The notes under the pieces are model-generated. The model made no database searches. It worked only from the letters and a program-made list of their open reading frames with translations, and was not told the origin of the DNA. This document shows, piece by piece, positions 62,037 through 64,000 of a DNA stretch of 64,000 nt. The translations under genes were made by a program, and so were the position numbers. The stretch is from Burkholderia sp. PAMC 26561 (lineage in GTDB: Bacteria; Pseudomonadota; Gammaproteobacteria; Burkholderiales; Burkholderiaceae): the NCBI RefSeq assembly GCF_001557535.2, contig NZ_CP014309.1, positions 124,001 to 188,000 on the forward strand, written 5' to 3'. Every line of letters starts with the position of its first letter. The first letter of the stretch is position 1.

Positions 62037-63362
62037 ATGAGTCGTACATTTGGACGCCCAGATTCGCGAGGCAGCGGTCCACGTCCAGCGCGCCAGCACC
62101 CGCCGACCAGCGCATCGCAGACGCAAAAGAAGCATTACGGGAAACCCGCGCAGTCAAAGGATCCCGCCCAGACGGCATCTATATTCAAGACTCGAGCGTT
62201 CAAAGTACTTGTCGACGCTGTTGGTGCAGAAAATGTAGCGTTGGGTCTCGACTCGAATCTGGCCCGCATCGCAGAATTGGTCAGCGGCGAGCGTTTTACG
62301 CCCGAGACAGCGTTTCACATGGAAACGACGCTTGGTCTTCCCGATGGTTTCTTCGATCACCCAAACCCAACGTTGCCACCAGACGTGATCGCACGACTGC
62401 GCTCTCCGCTGGAAAATCGGCCAACTGACAGCGTATTTGATGACCCAGTGGAAGCTTCGCCAAGTCATAAGTCAGCCAATCATACAAAACACCCCGTTTT
62501 GAGCGAAGCTGTAACAGCCAAGGATGTCGATATGCCAAGAAAGACCAGCACTGCACCCGCGCCGGCCAGCAAGAAGGGCAAGGCGATCGCGCCGAAAGAT
62601 GCCGGCGCAAGCGCGAAGGCCGATCAGTCGAAGGGTGTTTCGAGGGCGGCTAAGGCAGCGCAGCAACAGTCGCTTGAACTGGCGAGCACACTTTCAATTC
62701 CTGAGGTTCGACAGGCGAACCTTCATATCTTGACTGCCCGCAATGGATCGAAAGCGCTGCTAAGTCGAATGTTGAACCTAAGCCAGTCAAACATGGCGCA
62801 TCGGTTGCACGGGAAAAAGCGTTTGGACGATGTCGAGGTGAAACGCTTTACCGATGTACTAGAGCTGCCAGCGGGGTGGCTCGACACGCCACGACAGACG
62901 CACGATGTGCCTGACCACGTGAACGAGCTCCTCGCACCGACCTCAAGAAAACGCAAGACTGCGACGCCCACAGCAACAAGTTATAAACCGCAAGCGGCGG
63001 TAGCGAAACATCTTGTGGACGAAACTAGCACGGTGCCTCAACCGCAAACCGTCAGCGTCCCAGACCAAGACGTTACAGGTAACCTAATGGAAAATGTCAC
63101 CACTGTAGCGAACGCTGCAGACTTCCTTAAGAAACCCGTTGATGCGGTTGATGGTGCCAACCAAAACAACCAACCGTCGAACACTGGGAAAGACTTGGCC
63201 AACGAAGCGCTTTCGCTTTCAGTGGCGAGCGACCTTGCTCATTTGCGTGGGATTCCACCCATCGCTGAAGCATTGCTGAAGACAATTGCTGCGAAGGCGC
63301 GGACCGGGCTTCTGAACGAAAACAAGGCGTTGGAGCTCTTGCAACAAATGATTTTGCTCTGA
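62037..63362 (+). CDS. Large protein with two related HTH-like domains, cassette copy 2
   Basis: A 441-residue protein starts at ATG 62037 after CGGAG, colinear with the gene at 26036. The N-terminus (SRTFGRPDSRGSGPRPARQH), domain 1 (LDSNLARIAELVSGERFTPE, GLPDGFFDHP), domain 2 (RNGSKALLSRMLNLSQSNMA, ELPAGWLDTP) and the C-terminal block (VASDLAHLRGIPPIAEALLK) are almost unchanged. The Ala/Lys/Pro linkers carry most substitutions and small indels. This pattern, conserved domains with drifting linkers, implies purifying selection on both copies. Function unknown; DNA binding inferred. Confidence 0.78.
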   Translation: MSRTFGRPDSRGSGPRPARQHPPTSASQTQKKHYGKPAQSKDPAQTASIFKTRAFKVLVDAVGAENVALGLDSNLARIAELVSGERFTPETAFHMETTLGLPDGFFDHPNPTLPPDVIARLRSPLENRPTDSVFDDPVEASPSHKSANHTKHPVLSEAVTAKDVDMPRKTSTAPAPASKKGKAIAPKDAGASAKADQSKGVSRAAKAAQQQSLELASTLSIPEVRQANLHILTARNGSKALLSRMLNLSQSNMAHRLHGKKRLDDVEVKRFTDVLELPAGWLDTPRQTHDVPDHVNELLAPTSRKRKTATPTATSYKPQAAVAKHLVDETSTVPQPQTVSVPDQDVTGNLMENVTTVANAADFLKKPVDAVDGANQNNQPSNTGKDLANEALSLSVASDLAHLRGIPPIAEALLKTIAAKARTGLLNENKALELLQQMILL

Positions 63363-63616
63363 TGAATCTTTGGTCAAGGATCAATTTCTCAATTGATCAT
63401 GACGACAAGTTCGTTTAGATGGTCTGGGATGCGGTGTGGGGCGGCACAAATAGGTTGATGCAAATCTGCGCCGGATCAGACGCCGTTATTGGTTGATGCG
63501 TCGCATCCAGGGCTATTCGAAGACCGGCAACGATATAGTCGGCCTGCGGTATGGCATTTAAACCCAGCATCGCGCGACGAACGATGCGGAGCCGCAAGGT
63601 TACCTCCGCTCACCAA
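63363..63616. other. Short intergenic region, homologous to the gap after copy 1
   Basis: It separates the two-HTH gene from the convergent Sel1-like gene. The corresponding gap in copy 1 (27359-27517) is recognisably related near GGTTTGTGCAG-like sequence, but has drifted. Confidence 0.4.
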
Positions 63617-64000
63617 CTATGAAGCGATGGGGCTCGCTGTTTGCAAGATCTTTTGATTGTTTTCACCGCAGCGCTTGTACCACTTCTGGGCAATTGCGCG
63701 GTTAGGGACCGAGTCTCCTGACGCCGTGCATCCCCAGCGATTCTCCCAGTAGAGAGCAAGTGTCTGCGCAGCTTCGCGATGGCCAAATCCGAATGCCATC
63801 TCGTATCTTGCCTTCGCGAGCTCGACATCAAGCGCTTCGCCGCGCCCAAGCCGGGCACTATCGCCCAGCGCCGCTGCCGAAAGTCCCTTCAGCTTGTCTT
63901 GCGCGTTTTCATCTTTCAATACGTCGACGAGGATGCGATTGGCCGATTCCGGATCGCTGTCGCCGCCCGTGCCAGCGAAGAGCGACAGGGCGTAAGTGAC
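63617..64000 (-). CDS. Sel1-like repeat protein (cassette copy 2, partial at window edge)
   Basis: A 128-codon open frame on the minus strand ends at 63617 and continues past the window end. It reads YALSLFAGTGGDSDPESANR, AAALGDSARLGRGEALDVEL, MAFGFGHREAAQTLALYWEN and AIAQKWYKRCGENNQKILQT. Copy 1 (27518-28247) contains the same protein broken by two frameshifts. The ALGDxxxLGRG and (A)QxWYKRC pattern resembles Sel1/TPR repeats, scaffolds for protein contacts; the N-terminal part is not visible here. This copy appears intact. Confidence 0.7.
   Translation of the reverse strand, partial: VTYALSLFAGTGGDSDPESANRILVDVLKDENAQDKLKGLSAAALGDSARLGRGEALDVELAKARYEMAFGFGHREAAQTLALYWENRWGCTASGDSVPNRAIAQKWYKRCGENNQKILQTASPIAS

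Overview
The window fits a secondary replicon (second chromosome or megaplasmid) of a Burkholderiaceae bacterium, most likely Paraburkholderia or Caballeronia. The grounds are a moderately high GC content, Burkholderia-type H-NS and HU proteins, a complete sdhCDAB-sdhE operon, and a plasmid-like origin (Rep_3 initiator, iterons, parAB) on the same molecule. The genus is inferred from protein style, not from a database search.

Layout. 0-3 kb: a truncated MDR oxidoreductase and a divergent TetR regulator sharing two palindromic operators, then a decayed tyrosine recombinase next to a broken gene. 3-9 kb: a stress and envelope cluster (membrane protein, two DUF2382/YsnF proteins, a Gly-rich exported protein, YqjD-, YqjE- and YqjK-position genes, a 24-residue membrane peptide). 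9-12 kb: two tandem paralogous small genes, an exported protein and a sensor kinase. 11.8-15.1 kb: a graveyard of frameshifted genes (SnoaL-like, alginate-export porin, DUF1016 nuclease, IS66), followed by an intact IS1595-family element at 15.7-16.8 kb.

17.6-23.1 kb is the replication and segregation core: degenerate ~0.5 kb repeats carrying a GTGTTCTGATCAGAACAC palindrome (centromere candidate), parB and parA on the minus strand, an origin with five GGTGGTTTTTGTG iterons and a DnaA box, and repA. 24-30 kb carries a SET-domain gene with degraded motifs, then a chromatin-like cassette: HU, a DUF1488-like protein, a large protein with two related HTH-like domains, and a broken Sel1-like gene. 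It is followed by an H-NS protein with two DNA-binding modules and a histone-H1-like tail. The HU cassette recurs, diverged but syntenic, at 61.1-64.0 kb in the same orientation; it is the best candidate here for an undescribed system.

29.8-32.8 kb: an overlapping three-gene glycosyltransferase operon. 35-38 kb: an Old Yellow Enzyme and a near-ideal LexA box in front of a frameshifted small gene. 38.7-45.3 kb: a nested transposon pile, an IS21-type istA interrupted by two different IS66 elements, both with exact 8-bp target duplications. 45-52 kb: a glycine-zipper protein, an entericidin, an hns pseudogene with a lost start codon, a LysR regulator, and sdhCDAB-sdhE. 52.4-60.2 kb: a LysR remnant, a lone AAA ATPase, a diaminopentanoate-dehydrogenase-like enzyme and a large autotransporter. 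No tRNA, rRNA or CRISPR array was recognised.
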